Shown: positions 51,732-62,970 of the stretch, piece after piece
How positions within the stretch are numbered: position 1 is the first letter of the stretch
Layout: every line of letters begins with the position of its first letter
Assembly: GCF_000143415.4 (NCBI RefSeq)
Contig: NW_003314275.1
Location: 1,747,999 to 1,811,998, forward strand
DNA: 64,000 bases
Direction: 5' to 3'
From: Selaginella moellendorffii
Taxonomy: Eukaryota > Streptophyta > Lycopodiopsida > Selaginellales > Selaginellaceae
Position numbers and translations under genes: made by a program
The notes under the pieces: generated by a model
The model's input: only the letters and a program-made list of their open reading frames with translations
The model's database searches: none
Told to the model about the DNA's origin: nothing

Positions 51732-52995
51732 AAGCTGGCGCGCGAGCGATGTTCATAGCTTGAGAAAAATGACCCGCAGCCATATTAACACTACATTTCC
51801 GTGAGACACACAAGAGAGTGAGTGATAGCAAGTACGAGTTTCTACAGCAAAAGAAGGATTTTCCCGCGTAGGTAGCCTTTCCTTTTTTTTTTGTTTAGTT
51901 TGTCCCCTCTTTGGAAAAGTATCAGGGTTGACTTCCACAAAACAAAAAAGCTTCGAATTCTTGCGCCGGCAACTTGAAGCCCACGAGATGAGATGATTGA
52001 ATTGTTGCAGTAGTGCCAAAGTCGCAGAAGACCTCAACAAAACCATTGAATCCTGCGTCGCCACCTTTTTTTATGGTGGCCGTTGTGCAGGTGCAGAATT
52101 CTGAAACTTCAACTTGAAAGCCCCCCCCGGAATTCAAAGTTAGTAGACAAACAAAGCGAGGAAATCACAGAATCGAGTCGCGATGGTGACGCAAGCACGA
52201 AAAGGTGACAGATGAGATCCCAATTCACCCAATCTCCATGGCTACCGACCAAAACCCGCGCGGTCAACCACTCTGTGACCACGGGCCCTGCGAGTGTGAA
52301 AGCACTCCTTAGTCAACGCCCACACTGTCAGTCAATGCCTTGTTCGCCCTGACAGGAAAGGAAGCTCCCGCGAAACCCAGCCATGGAAAGCGAGCAGCTT
52401 CCACTCACCATCACCGACCAGATCCTAAAACCTCGAAGATCAGCGGCGAAGCGGCGGCCAGGAATTCCGTCGTGGTACACATATCACAGAAAGCAAGAAA
52501 TATTCCCACGACAAATGCGAAACACATGCGCAAAAGAAAACCCTAATCAAAATGCGCTTAAATGAACAGGGCTTAAAAGCACAAAACCCCACGAAGCTGC
52601 TGGCCGGTTTCACATTGCGAGAGTTCCCGAAAGCTCTTTAAAGCAGGAAAAGGTTCACCCTCTCTCCCCAATCCCAAACAAAAGCAACGTTTTTCGCCAA
52701 TCCAGCTGGCGGGACACGAGGAGCCGGGTCGAGACGAGTTAAAACGAGTGCCGCGAGCTATATCTCGGGTTTCTTGGTTGAGCGCCATATATACCATCGC
52801 AGCGCGCTGACTTGCAACTCACATTGATTTTGCGCGAAGGTGGGGGTCGCTGACTTTGCCCATTCTTGGAAGTAAAGCAGCGCGTTCGCCCGCCGCTGGT
52901 ATAAGAATCGCCACCGAATTCTCATTCTCGCAGGGAGAGGAAAGATCCTCGCGACGACGAGGCAAGCTTCACAGGGGAGGATCGCGCAAGTAGGA
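51732..52995. other. Intergenic: NRP 3' end and ERF promoter
   Basis: No coding sequence recognised. A TATATA motif at 52787-52793 and a TATAAGAA motif at 52900 are candidate core promoter elements for the ERF gene. Confidence 0.5.
52900..52907 (+). promoter_or_regulatory. Candidate TATA box of the ERF gene
   Basis: TATAAGAA lies 96 bases upstream of the ATG, implying transcription from about 52930 and a leader of about 65 bases. The TATATA at 52787 is an alternative with a longer leader. Confidence 0.4.
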
Positions 52996-54141
52996 ATGTT
53001 GGCGGTGATGAATCATGACACGAGCGCGGCCGGTTCATCGTCGCTAGGCTGGAGCGCGAGCAGCATCACCCAGTTTGATTTCAACAGCATCGACTTCGCG
53101 GGGATCCAATCGCCCAAGGCGGAGGTGTCCCCGGATTCCTCGTCCAGCAGCTACGATCTCTCGGCGGTGGTGCCTCCGCCACCGACATTCGCGATCGCGC
53201 CCCCCGCGCCAAGAACAACGACAGCAGAGCACTCCCCTGTTTGCGTGCCGGGCTCCAACCCGCGGCCGCGATTCCGGGGCGTGAGGCGGCGGCCATGGGG
53301 CAAATGGGCCGCCGAGATCCGCGATCCCAAGAAGGCCGCCAGAGTGTGGCTGGGGACGTATGATACCCCCGAGGACGCGGCGCGAGCTTACGACATGGCG
53401 GCGCTGCGCTTCCGGGGGAGCAAAGCCAAGCTCAACTTCCCAAACGAGTCCAATCGCACCAGGAGCGTCGCCAGCGCCGGGATCGTCAAGTCCTCCTCCT
53501 CGCCGCCACTCTCCACCGCCAGCGCCAGCGTGGCCAATTCCTTTCGCGTCGGTGGCACCATGTCGGGCAACTTCCATCTCCTGGATCAGATCCAGATCCG
53601 CGGCGGGGCCAGCAGCGATGGCGTCACCGCTGCCAGCAGCGCCAGCGCTGGCGCCCCGCCATTCGCGTTCCAAGGTCTTTCGGGTTTCTCCGGATCCTCG
53701 CAGTTCCATCCCCCGCCACCGCCGCCACAGCAGCAATTCGAGACGAGTTCCAGCAATCCCAGCAGCTTGTGGCAGCGGCGATCCATCTCCGCCGCCATCT
53801 CGCCGCTCCAGACGATCAATCCCCAGCATCACTACCATCAACACCACCATCTCTCACCACCGCCAACGATTGCCTCGTCCGGAGGAGATTCTTCGAACCT
53901 TCCAACGCCATCCACGGCAGCTTCGTGGCAGCTCCCACAGGCTCATCCGCCACAGGATATACTCTCGCTCGAGCAGATATTTTCCCAGTCCCCGCGGGTA
54001 TACCCGGGATATACCGGGGAATATTCACCGGGGATGCTCCTCCGGATGCTCGAGGACCCGTCGCCCAGCCGCGCCCGGCTGGACCCCCCCGCGACCGGCT
54101 TTGCGGACGATTCCGATTCGCCCAGGACCTTCTTTCCATGA
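52996..54141 (+). CDS. AP2/ERF transcription factor (ERF group, ABR1/RAP2.6-like domain)
   Basis: Single-exon gene, 381 residues. One AP2/ERF domain at about 91-149: [52 protein letters not shown]. Ala and Asp in WAAEIRD are the residues of ERF-type rather than DREB-type domains, so GCC-box binding is expected. The order [12 protein letters not shown] and [10 protein letters not shown] resembles group X ERFs (ABR1, RAP2.6), which respond to stress and ABA in angiosperms. Role here unknown. Flanks are low complexity: Ser/Pro before the domain, then Ser, Pro, Gln and His runs. The C-terminus contains [16 protein letters not shown] and an acidic end, possibly activating. The Met at residue 5 could also start the protein. 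Confidence 0.92.
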   Translation: MLAVMNHDTSAAGSSSLGWSASSITQFDFNSIDFAGIQSPKAEVSPDSSSSSYDLSAVVPPPPTFAIAPPAPRTTTAEHSPVCVPGSNPRPRFRGVRRRPWGKWAAEIRDPKKAARVWLGTYDTPEDAARAYDMAALRFRGSKAKLNFPNESNRTRSVASAGIVKSSSSPPLSTASASVANSFRVGGTMSGNFHLLDQIQIRGGASSDGVTAASSASAGAPPFAFQGLSGFSGSSQFHPPPPPPQQQFETSSSNPSSLWQRRSISAAISPLQTINPQHHYHQHHHLSPPPTIASSGGDSSNLPTPSTAASWQLPQAHPPQDILSLEQIFSQSPRVYPGYTGEYSPGMLLRMLEDPSPSRARLDPPATGFADDSDSPRTFFP

Positions 54142-54384
54142 TATGCGGTGTGCCGAAAAGATTCGCTAAAGGATTCGTTTCTTGTACATGACGGACAAGC
54201 AACATCTGTTTTTTTGTGGTTCTTACATAGGAGGTCTTGGACGACACTTGACCAATCATAGATTCGATCAAATCGAGATTCGCCACCTTTTTTGTGTACT
54301 CCACCCTTTACCCTTGCCCTAATAGAACATTCCCCAGGGGGAATAGCATATTCGTTTCTTCTTTTTAGGGCTGGATTGAGCGCA

Positions 54385-56278
54385 ATGGCCAAGGCTGGAG
54401 CGATGGATCTGGCGTCCGGGCTGGGAGGGAACCTGAGTCGCCGCGATCTGGCGTCAGCGGTGGATCAGTAAGCGTTTCTTTCTGTCGCTCCGCGTGGATT
54501 TGGAGTGGATCCGGGCGATTGATAGATTGTAGATTGATAGATCCGTTATTTTCTTGCGCTCACGCATTGCTGCCCTCATGCATTCTCTTGTGCTTGTAGA
54601 TATGAAAAGTATCACTCCTTTTATGGGGGCGAGGAGGACAAGCGCAAATTCAACTACACGGATATGGTGAGGAGCTTATCAAATGATTTGGACGAAGCTT
54701 TTCTTCCTTTTTCTAGTTTGTGCTGAACTTCTTCTTCTTTGGTTTTCTATCTATTTTACTGCTCAGGTGAACAAGTACTACGATCTAGCGACGAGCTTCT
54801 ACGAATATGGCTGGGGACAATCCTTCCATTTCGCCAACAGGTAATGCGCCTTTGCATAATCCAGGCTTGAATCGATGGAGGAGTTTGCAGAAATGCTACA
54901 GGGATTAGCAAACTAGCCATGCGACTTTGATTGTTTCCATGTCGAGGACGTAAACTGGACGTGATGTCTCCTTGTCTCCAGGTTCCAGGACGAAACACTA
55001 CAGGAAAGTATCAAGAGACACGAGCATTTCCTGGCGCTTCATCTGGGCTTGAAGCCTGAAATGAAGGTATAGTTTGATGATGCAAAGGTGATCTATTTAT
55101 CTATGCGTAAACTTGACGAGGTGCTGGATGTCGGCTGCGGAATCGGTGGACCCTTGCGAGAGATTGCGCGGTTCAGGTATCAGGCAGAGTTGTTTTTGAC
55201 TGGGTTATCGTTTCACAGATTCGCTGATCTGTTTTCCTTTTACCCTTTTGTGACTTTGCGTGACAGTGGAGCATCTATTACGGGTTTGAACAATAATGGC
55301 TATCAGATATCACGGGGGACTGTAAGTAGAGCTACGAGATAATCTTCGTTTCTCGCTCTAAAGTTCTCGCTTGTTTGTCGTATAGGAACTCAACAAAAAG
55401 TATGGCTTGGATAAGACTTGCGATTTCGTCAAGGTACGTTTACATGCTTTTTTATTTTTTAATTTTTGTTCGATGTCAAACCTTGCGTTTGCAGGCGGAT
55501 TTCATGAAAATGCCTTTAGCGGATAACACATACGACGCTGTTTACGCCATCGAGGCCACTTGCCATGCTCCAGATGCCGTAAGCTTAAATTTTTTCTTTC
55601 TTCCAACTTCTCGTGAAAACATCGCACAGGTTGGATGCTACAAAGAAATCTGGAGAGTCCTCAAGCCCGGGCAGTGCTTCGCAGCTTACGAGTGGTGCAT
55701 GACAGACGCGTATGATCCTCACAACGAACACCACAACAAGATGAAGGTAAACTTTCATCTCTCTGTTGTAAGTAATTCACAAGCTTCTCTCCAAAACAGG
55801 CCGAGATCGAGCTTGGAAACGGCTTGCCAGACATTCGAACGACGAGACAATGCCTCGAGGCAGCCAAGGAAGCAGGATTTGAGGTATGGAATGTTTTCTC
55901 TTCTTCTCCTCTCTTGATATGTCTCTTGGTTCTTTAGATACTCGTCGAGGATGATCTAGCAAAGACATCCCCGCTTCCGTGGTACTTGCCGATCGACCCT
56001 GGCCGATTCTCCTTGTCGAGCTTCCGCCTAACTCGTCTCGGCAGATTCTTCACTCGCAACCTTGTCTGGGTTCTCGAGTCGATCAAAGTCGCCCCAGAGG
56101 GAAGCGGCCGAGTGAGCCAGTTCCTCGAGAAAGGCGCTGATGGTCTCGTCGCGGGTGGCAAGTACGTAAAAATTTTCTCCATCTCTTGATTTGTTTCTCA
56201 CTCTGGTCTCTTTCGTTTGCTTTTAGGAAGGAGATCTTCACTCCAATGTACTTCTTCCTGGCTCGCAAGCCACTGTGA
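54385..56278 (+). CDS. SMT1: Cycloartenol/sterol C24-methyltransferase (SMT1)
   Basis: Transfers methyl from S-adenosylmethionine to C-24 of cycloartenol, the committing step to 24-alkyl phytosterols, at the ER. Twelve exons, with introns after 54467, 54666, 54840, 55066, 55176, 55321, 55433, 55578, 55746, 55883 and 56161, 342 residues (Arabidopsis SMT1 has 336). Signatures: sterol-binding region [12 protein letters not shown] (about 62-73); SAM motif [11 protein letters not shown] (about 105-114); [12 protein letters not shown] (about 173-184); [12 protein letters not shown]-terminal SMT domain with [18 protein letters not shown] and the end [13 protein letters not shown]. Exon 5 begins after an unusual GAG acceptor (ACTTGACGAG/GTG), the only junction compatible with the protein. 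The start [13 protein letters not shown] matches the family N-terminus in length. Confidence 0.96.
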
Positions 56279-56635
56279 AGACGAATTCTCAGCGTAAAGG
56301 AGAGAACTTTTCTCTGGCTGCGAAAAACACCATTGATGAAACGAAAGCGATCTATTTATGAGGAGTGAAAATAACAAGAGGTAGAACGAAGAACCCCGTA
56401 GCAAAACAGTAATTGTAATAAAAGGATGAGAAGATCTTCTGCAAAAATTGTTCCTGGTAGATCCAGATTCCAGGGCCCGGAAGGAAGAGAAGACGATGGA
56501 TCACCCGACGAATTTAAACCACCAAACCATGGAAGATGGAGAAAAAAAAAGAAAGAAAGAATTCGCTTGCCTGTCGATCTAATCGCCCAAGTGGAAGTAG
56601 AGTCGATCGATCCGACAAAGACGATTAAATCTTCT
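56279..56635. other. Convergent 3' region between SMT1 and the AGP-like gene
   Basis: Non-coding tail-to-tail spacer. Confidence 0.6.
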
Positions 56636-57151
56636 CTAGAAGCGCATGCCACCAGGACCCGAGGCTCGCTTCTCGTTGTTCCTTCTCGTCACGTAAACGT
56701 AGCCTCCACCGACCGCGAAGATCACGCCCGCGATCACCCCAAACGCGATCCCAGCCTTGGCTCCACCTGAGATCCCAGAGCTCCCACCACCACTGCTGAC
56801 CCTGTCCACCGGCTGGTTCTCCGCGGCCGCGGAAGTGGGTGGTGATCCTGGCGGCGAAGAGAGCGGCGGGAAGGAATTGCCCGTGCCCTCGTCGCCATCT
56901 GATGGAGCTGGTGCTGGGGAGGAGAAGGGCGATGGAGATGGCGACGGAGGCTCGGCGCTACCGCTGGAAGGGCCTGGAGCTGGAACTGGCGCGTTCTCAG
57001 GGTTTGAGAGCTCTGGAGAGGGCGCCGGAGAGAACGAGGAGGGGCCGGGCCCGGGCGCCCCGGCCGGCGGAAGCTGCGAGACGACAATGCCGGTGTGGAG
57101 GAGCAGTAGAATCGATGCGAGGAGGAGGAGAGGGACCGCTCCGGGCCTCAT
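56636..57151 (-). CDS. Proline-rich arabinogalactan-like membrane protein
   Basis: Intronless, 171 residues. Residues 1-25 form a signal peptide (VPLLLLASILLLLHTGIVVS). Residues about 26-125 are Pro, Ser, Ala, Gly and Thr rich, with AP, SP and PAP repeats (FSPAPSPELS, APVPAPGPSSGS, SPSPSPFSSPAPAPS), the pattern of arabinogalactan proteins whose Pro residues are hydroxylated and glycosylated. A Gly/Ser linker leads to one membrane span (AGIAFGVIAGVIFAVGGGYV, about 133-152) and a short basic tail (VTRRNNEKR). Transmembrane anchorage instead of a GPI signal sets it apart from classical AGPs. Likely a plasma-membrane/cell-wall protein; specific role unknown. It is read on the strand opposite to SMT1, tail to tail. 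Confidence 0.85.
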   Translation of the reverse strand: MRPGAVPLLLLASILLLLHTGIVVSQLPPAGAPGPGPSSFSPAPSPELSNPENAPVPAPGPSSGSAEPPSPSPSPFSSPAPAPSDGDEGTGNSFPPLSSPPGSPPTSAAAENQPVDRVSSGGGSSGISGGAKAGIAFGVIAGVIFAVGGGYVYVTRRNNEKRASGPGGMRF

Positions 57152-58282
57152 GGCGCTGGATGATCCAAAAGCCCTACCAAGGGGAAAAAGAAGGAGAATG
57201 CTTTCCGAGGAGCAAGAAATCCCAAACCTTTCGAGCGCGCTAGCTAGGATCTAGCGTTGTCACTGATCAGCCGCGCGGGTCTCGCGGCCAAGATCCAAAG
57301 ATTCGCGCTGCGCGACACAGCGTTGAGATCCCTAGGAAGGAAATGGAGAAATTTGAGAGCGAGGCATACCGGAGTCCACGAATTCAAGCTCGGCGCTCGC
57401 GAAACCTGGCCAGATCTGGCGACGTTGGCACCGCCCCAACCGCGTACGCGAAAGCGGGTGAAGAACAAAGAATGGGCGCCAAAGACTAGTTAAACCCTCG
57501 CTAACCGACCGCAGTTAAAACTTAACCGCCACACTTAGGCTAAAGAAGGAGGAACCGCTAGGATGCTGACACGTGTTCGCACGTCTGGATGCCCTAATTA
57601 GGGCGGGGGCGTGGCAGAGCCGGCAAATGTGAATTACAGGGAAGATCTTGCTCGTATGACGATGGAGTTTCATATAGCGGGATCTTGTGGAGAAATTTTC
57701 TCGCAGATTACGCTTGCATTGACCAGGGCAATGAACAGGCTGCCGCCATAGCCAGGGCGGTGTTTGATCGCATCGCACGCCAGATCTTCTGTTGGTCCAT
57801 CGATGATTCATCGCTTTCGTCGACTGCACGAGTCGAATCGATCACTCCCTTGCGAAGCAATTGGGGCTTTTTTTTCTTGGATAGTTTTGGCGGCAAGAGC
57901 GGGGCATATCTCCGGAGATTCATTTTTTAAAAATCGCCTTAAAGATTAGTATATTCTCCCGTGAATTTTGGAGAGATGGACGGCTGCGATGCGCCTGATC
58001 TATCGAATCTTCAAAGAGATGGGCTGGCTGCGTGGAGGGACAACCGAACACTGTGGCCATGGCGGACGAACCCTAGTCTACAGGCACGAGCGCCTAGGGT
58101 TTTTCCTGGAGGAATGGGGGCGGGCAGGCGCGGCGGATCGCGGCGAGAGCTAGCGAGGTACGATTGATGCCCGCATTGTCGATGACGCCGCCGCTCGGAT
58201 TCGCCGTGAGCTGCTGCTCGATTCCAGATTCGTGTTGCCGGCCTATGAGCTGAAAGGAGCAGTGGTAGCGGCGGGAAGAACC
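57152..58282. other. Divergent upstream region of the AGP-like and ankyrin genes
   Basis: Non-coding as far as I can see. The stretch 57960-58282 is GC-rich and probably the leader of the ankyrin gene, possibly with a leader intron. Confidence 0.5.
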
Positions 58283-60372
58283 ATGGGGCAGATTATCGAC
58301 GAGGAATCGCCTTACAGCCACAGCCCAGCTCATTGGGCTGTTGCCCGGGGCGATCACGCGCTGCTTCGACGGATTCTCAATGGGCTTCCAAATCTCCCCA
58401 AGGCTGGAGAGGTGAAGCTCGAGGCAGAGTCACTGCGAGCGGAGGAGAAAGCCGAGGTGCTCTCTTCGGTGATCGATAGGCGCGATGTGCCAGGGAAGGA
58501 GACGCCACTTCACTTGGCTGTCCGGCTGGGAGACGCTACAGCAGTGGACATGCTCATGGCTAAAGGCGCCGATTGGAGCTTGCAGAACGAGAGAGGATGG
58601 AGCTCCTTGCAAGAGGCCGTGTGTACTCGCCAGGACGCTCTTGCGATGATCATCATCAAGTACTACCAGCCTCTAGCTTGGGCAAAGTGGTGCCGGCGCT
58701 TGCCAAGGATCATCGGCTCCATGACGAGGATGCGTGACTTTTACATGGAGGTGACTTTCAACTTCGAGAGCTCCGTGATCCCGTTCATCGGCCGCATTGC
58801 TCCATCCGATACATACAAGATATGGAAGCGGGGATCCAACCTCAGGGCGGATATGACTCTGGCAGGCTTCGATGGGTTTTGGATCCAGCGGTGTGACCAG
58901 AGCTTCTTGTTTCTCGGGGACGGGACCCCGGACGGGAAGCTCCCACCAGGCTCGCTTTGTCTACTGAATCACAAGGAGAAGGAGGTGATGAACGCGTTGG
59001 AGGGGGCCGGAGCTCCACAGTCCGAGATGGATATAGCTCAGGAGGTGGCAGCTATGTCTAAGACGAATGTTTACCGTCCGGGGATTGACGTCACAGGGGC
59101 CGAGCTTGTCCCCAACTTGACTTGGAGGAAACAAGAAAAGGTGGAGATGGTCGGGCAGTGGAAGAGCAAAGTTTATGACATGCACCACGTTGTGATCAGC
59201 GTTCGCTCGCGAAGGGTCCCGGGGGCAATGAGCGACGCCGAGCTGTTTGGCGTGCACGAAGAGAGGGAGGAAGAGGACGAGGAGTATGACGATGGAGGGT
59301 ATAAGGACTTACTCACAGAAGATGAGCAACACCAGCTTACGAATGCGTTACGGGTCCAGAGTGGGGAGTTCGACGACGAGGGGTTTGTGGAGGCTAGATC
59401 AAGCCTTGCGAATGGTACGCTGGCGGAGGCTCTAGCGGAAGAAGACGATCACGAGGAACTCAGGCGAGTACCATCGAAGGAGAAGAAGAAATGGTTCCGG
59501 TTCCCGAAGAAGAACACCACCAGAGACACCACGAAGAAGGTCGTTCCGTACAGGGGTTCTGTTAACATTGACGAGAGAGGACCAGCTGACAATGATCCGG
59601 ACTCAAAGCTGTTGAGACGGCATTCGGACTTTATAGCGGAGGAGGGCATGTCAAGGAAAGGGAAAGAAAAGATTGGAAGGCAGAGCAGTAGCAGGGAAGC
59701 AGTTCGGTCCAAAGTTCCTGCCAGTGACGACACAGAGAGCGAATACAAGAAAGGTCTACGTCCAAGTCTGTGGTTAACGAAGGATTTTCCACTTAAAACG
59801 GAAGAGCTCATACCTCTGCTCGACGTTTTAGCCAGTAAAGTGAAAGCCATTCGGAGATTACGGGAGCTACTCACGACAAAGCTTCCGCCAGGAACTTTTC
59901 CTGTAAAGGTACGGACTTTACTTTGGATTTTTGCACTTTCTGGATCTTCTCGACTGTATTATTCTCTTTTTCTTTGCAGATGGCCATACCGGTTGTCCCG
60001 ACAATCAGAGTGGTCGTGACTTTCAGCAAGTTTGTGGAGCTGGAACCCGAAGAGTTTCACACTCCACTGTCGAGTCCTAGCCAGTTTGATGACGAAGAGG
60101 TTCCTCTGAAGGGACCAAAGGCCCCTCGAGAGTCTTCGTCTACTTCAAGCTCCTGGATTCCGTGGATAAGGAGCTCCCAGAGCACAGGGAAGGCGGTGTT
60201 CCTGGAGGACCATCTGAAAGAAGAGCCTGATCCTTTCCTCATTCCGGAAGATTACACTTGGATTGATCTCAACGAAAAGAAGAAGCGGATGAAGGACAAG
60301 AAGAGCAAAAGGAAGAAGAACAAGAAGCAGCAGCCTGATGCATCAGCTGCGGACACAGACTCTAATCCTTGA
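58283..60372 (+). CDS. Ankyrin repeat / GPCR-chaperone domain protein (ANKRD13-like)
   Basis: Two exons, 58283-59908 and 59980-60372, 672 residues. N-terminal ankyrin repeats: YSHSPAHWAVARGDHALLRR (about 10-30) and ETPLHLAVRLGDATAVDMLM (about 73-92), then GWSSLQEAV. They are followed by the GPCR-chaperone-1 domain shared with animal ANKRD13: MTRMRDFYMEVTFNFESSVI, PFIGRIAPSDTYKIWKRG, LRADMTLAGFDGFWIQRCDQ, SFLFLGDG. The middle (about 330-500) is acidic and Lys/Arg-rich, probably disordered. A conserved block returns with SLWLTKDFPLKTEELIPLLD and PTIRVVVTFSKFVELEPEEF. The end is very Lys-rich (KKKRMKDKKSKRKKNKKQQ). Animal relatives act in endosomal sorting of membrane proteins; the plant role is not established. 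The upstream in-frame codons from 58232 lack conservation, so I chose MGQIIDEESP. Confidence 0.9.
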
Positions 60373-60757
60373 GAGGAACAGAGGTACGCTGACAGTTTTC
60401 TTATTTTAAGTTTTGTATCGCTTTCTTACGTTGTGATGAAGCAGGAACAATCACCATGATGGTCGCTTTCACGCAGGTTCCAAGCAGCATTGCGTGCGTT
60501 TCGTGTGTATACCAACTTTGTGTGAATTCTCAAAACTGGGGCCCGATTATTTGATCCCCGAGCGCACATCGCTGTCTGTCAGTAACTCCCAAAGCTTTGA
60601 AGCAGCTCCAGAAGCGTCCATAAATCGAGAGAATCTATCTAAGCGCTCTCCTTTCCATAAAATGCTCTGATCTCCTCTCTCTCTCCCTCAATCAATTCAG
60701 TGTCGTTGCTATCGAGTTCCTTCCTCTTTTCTCTCGTCATTTTTCTTGGGGAGTGTT
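60373..60757. other. Convergent 3' region
   Basis: Tail-to-tail spacer between the ankyrin and methyltransferase genes. CT-rich near 60670-60740, without coding sequence. Confidence 0.6.
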
Positions 60758-62352
60758 TCACTTTACGCCATAGTTGCTTGCAGGGACTTGCTTCTTGCGA
60801 GCGCAGACCATAATGTAAGAGTCAATTTTGATTTTCTGATAACTGACCAGGCCGCTCGTCTCGAACAGCTCGTCCAGTTCATCCTCAAAGAAAAAAATTT
60901 TGGTGCCGAAGATCTTCTCTGCAGCCTATACACGAGAAAGGTAAGGAAGTGATCGAATATTTCATGAACTTGTATACCAGTCTCATAAACTTCTGCGTTG
61001 TTTGCAGCTTGGATTTCCATCTGGGAAGGAATGTGGTCGCAACCAGGACTCCTCCAGGACGAAGAACACGACAGATCTCTGCAATCTGAGAAAAACGAGA
61101 AGGGAAAAGCTGAGATAAGTTTTTCTTTTTCTCTGGTTCCATCAAGTTAACGTATTACTGCTATTGATGGCGACTCCCAGCAGTGCAATGCAGCTCCTGA
61201 ATAGACGGCCGAGATGCTGCCCGATGCGAAAGGAAGCCTCGATGCATCGGCTCTGACGAGAACGACTTTCCTGAAGAAGAAAGGATAAGGAGGTTTCAAT
61301 CACACAAGAAGGACAGACGGCTCACTCGTTCCATGGAGATTGCTTCTCGTTGAGCAACGCATGGCACTGGATCAGCATTGCCTCGGAGAAGTCTGCCGCA
61401 ACCACGGCGGTGAAGGTAGCGGACTTTGCAAACCGTCGAGAGTGGAGGCCGGTGCCACAGCTGATGTCGACGAGCAGATTCTCTTCGTCAGGTCTGGAGG
61501 GATCAACAGCAGTTTGGAGGAAAGTTTCGGCCAGCTCCACCTGAAGAACAAAGAGTGAGTCGAGACGATCGCTGCGAGTTGGAGAGAATGGAGAAGCAAC
61601 CTCTCTGTCGGGACCGGGGAACCCAAACTTCTCGAAGCTCTTGCGCCAGTTCTCCTCGTAGATGAGAGAGATCCATTTCGTCCTGCGAGAAGGTAAGGTT
61701 TGATCATCACTCCAAGCGTTTGTTAGCGAGTAGCTCTTTCTTTTTTTATGTGTAGGCGACAAACCTGAAGAGCCTCACTCCAATTGGAAGCGTCTCCTGC
61801 CAAGTGCTGCGATTGGCACCCAGCGTCAAATCGATGAAAGTTCCATCGCTGGGAAAGTCCTTGCCGCAAGTTTGGCACCGCAAGATTGACTTGGCGATTG
61901 CTGCGCTGCAAGAGAAGAAGAAAAAGCGATCGATCGACCGAAGAAGATAAGAAAAAATGGAGAGAAAAAAAAAGAGAGAAGGAACCAAACTTACCGATTA
62001 AATCCTTGGGGTCCATGCCGGCTGAGTGGCTCCAAACATGTGGGACAAGCAAGATTTCTTGGGCTGGTTGTCTGGAAAGAAAGAAAAGCAAGAAAAAGTA
62101 TGAATTGAGTTGACTGAAAGGGATCGCATTGCTAGAGGGAGAATGAGATCACACCTGAGTAGAGAGCGGCGGTGGTGGAGATTTTTGAGCGATAGCCATG
62201 AAGGAGACGAAGAATTGAACGCGGCGCCGCCAATTCCAGCGGGGCTTGTCTTGTTGGAGCCGGCAATTGCTGCTCCCTGCTGCTTCCTGGGGAACAAGAG
62301 CGCGGTTTAGTGTCGTCACTCTGGGGACCAAACGCGCAGCAATGCCCCGCAT
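60758..62352 (-). CDS. Plastid-type SAM-dependent methyltransferase (At1g78140-like)
   Basis: Class I methyltransferase of the plant family annotated as uncharacterised methyltransferase At1g78140/At2g41040, chloroplastic, found in plastoglobules; substrate unknown. Eight exons: 62352-62155, 62071-61995, 61905-61765, 61682-61601, 61540-61326, 61270-61159, 61085-60978, 60925-60758, 366 residues. Residues 1 to about 60 are Arg-rich and lack acidic residues, like a transit peptide. A zinc-ribbon-like part follows (LACPTCLEPLSRHGPQGF, LRCQTCGKDF), then WISLIYEENWRKSF, FGFPGPDRE, SAM motif I LLVDISCGTGLHSRRFAKS, VVAADFSEAML, LVRADASRLPFASGS, GAALHCWESPS, IAEICRVLRPGGVLVATTF, and a C-terminal FEDELDELFETSGLVSY. 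The four cysteines fit metal binding. Confidence 0.88.
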
Positions 62353-62438
62353 CAAATCCAAATGCTGGAGGAAGGATTGATTGGAGTGACAAGCCGAGAA
62401 GAAGATAATCTAAGACCAGCAAAGAGGAGGAGGAGGGG

Positions 62439-62606
62439 ATGAAGCATTCATCCAAGATCTATCCATGCTTGCTCTTGCTCGTGTTCTTGGCTAGTTTTGC
62501 TGCTAGCGCTGCCAGTGGTGAGTGTCACAGGAGAAAACAATATAGCAGTCGTCATCTGGGATTTTTTGCGCTACACACAAGTGTGAATGTGTGTGCCAAT
62601 GAATGA
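62439..62606 (+). CDS. Possible small secreted peptide or first exon of a secreted protein
   Basis: Frame of 55 residues starting MKHSSKIYPC, with a strong signal peptide (LLLLVFLASFAASAAS) and a short basic remainder (GECHRRKQYSSRHLGFF). A good splice donor (GCCAGTG/GTGAGT at 62517) sits right after the signal peptide, so this may be exon 1 of a longer secreted protein with exons further right. I could not find a convincing continuation. Its ATG is only 86 bp from the divergent methyltransferase start. No family recognised. Confidence 0.35.
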   Translation: MKHSSKIYPCLLLLVFLASFAASAASGECHRRKQYSSRHLGFFALHTSVNVCANE

Positions 62607-62660
62607 ATGAATGCCTACACAACTAATACTGTCTTGCTCATAGCTAGGGAGCTAAAAAAT

Positions 62661-62760
62661 CCCCTCTTTCTCTTTCTCTCTCTCTCTCACACTCTCTCTC
62701 TAATCGATCCCTCTCTTTCCATCTCTCTCTCTATCATCTCCTCCTCCAATCTCTTGCTTC
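62661..62760. repeat. CT-rich microsatellite region
   Basis: Imperfect (CT)n runs over about 100 bases. Such tracts are common in plant 5' leaders. Confidence 0.85.
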
Positions 62761-62934
62761 ACACACACATTGCCGAGAAAAAGAAAGGGATTGATTGATT
62801 GATTGATCTCCCCTCTCTTTGTTTTTTCCTCTGCGCAAACACACCATAGCCAACAACCATTCACACCCAACAGCAAGACCACAGCACAAATCCGACAAAA
62901 ATTCGCCGCAGGCTTTGCCTTGCATACCAGAAAT

Positions 62935-62970
62935 CGTCGTCGTCGTTGTCGTCGTCGTCGTTGCCGTCGA
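62935..62970. repeat. CGT trinucleotide repeat
   Basis: Imperfect (CGT)n with TGT and CCG interruptions. Confidence 0.9.

Noticed and set aside
53044..53850. 268-codon minus-strand frame opposite the second ERF gene
   Set aside because: Antisense of a low-complexity coding exon; composition is typical of a shadow frame.
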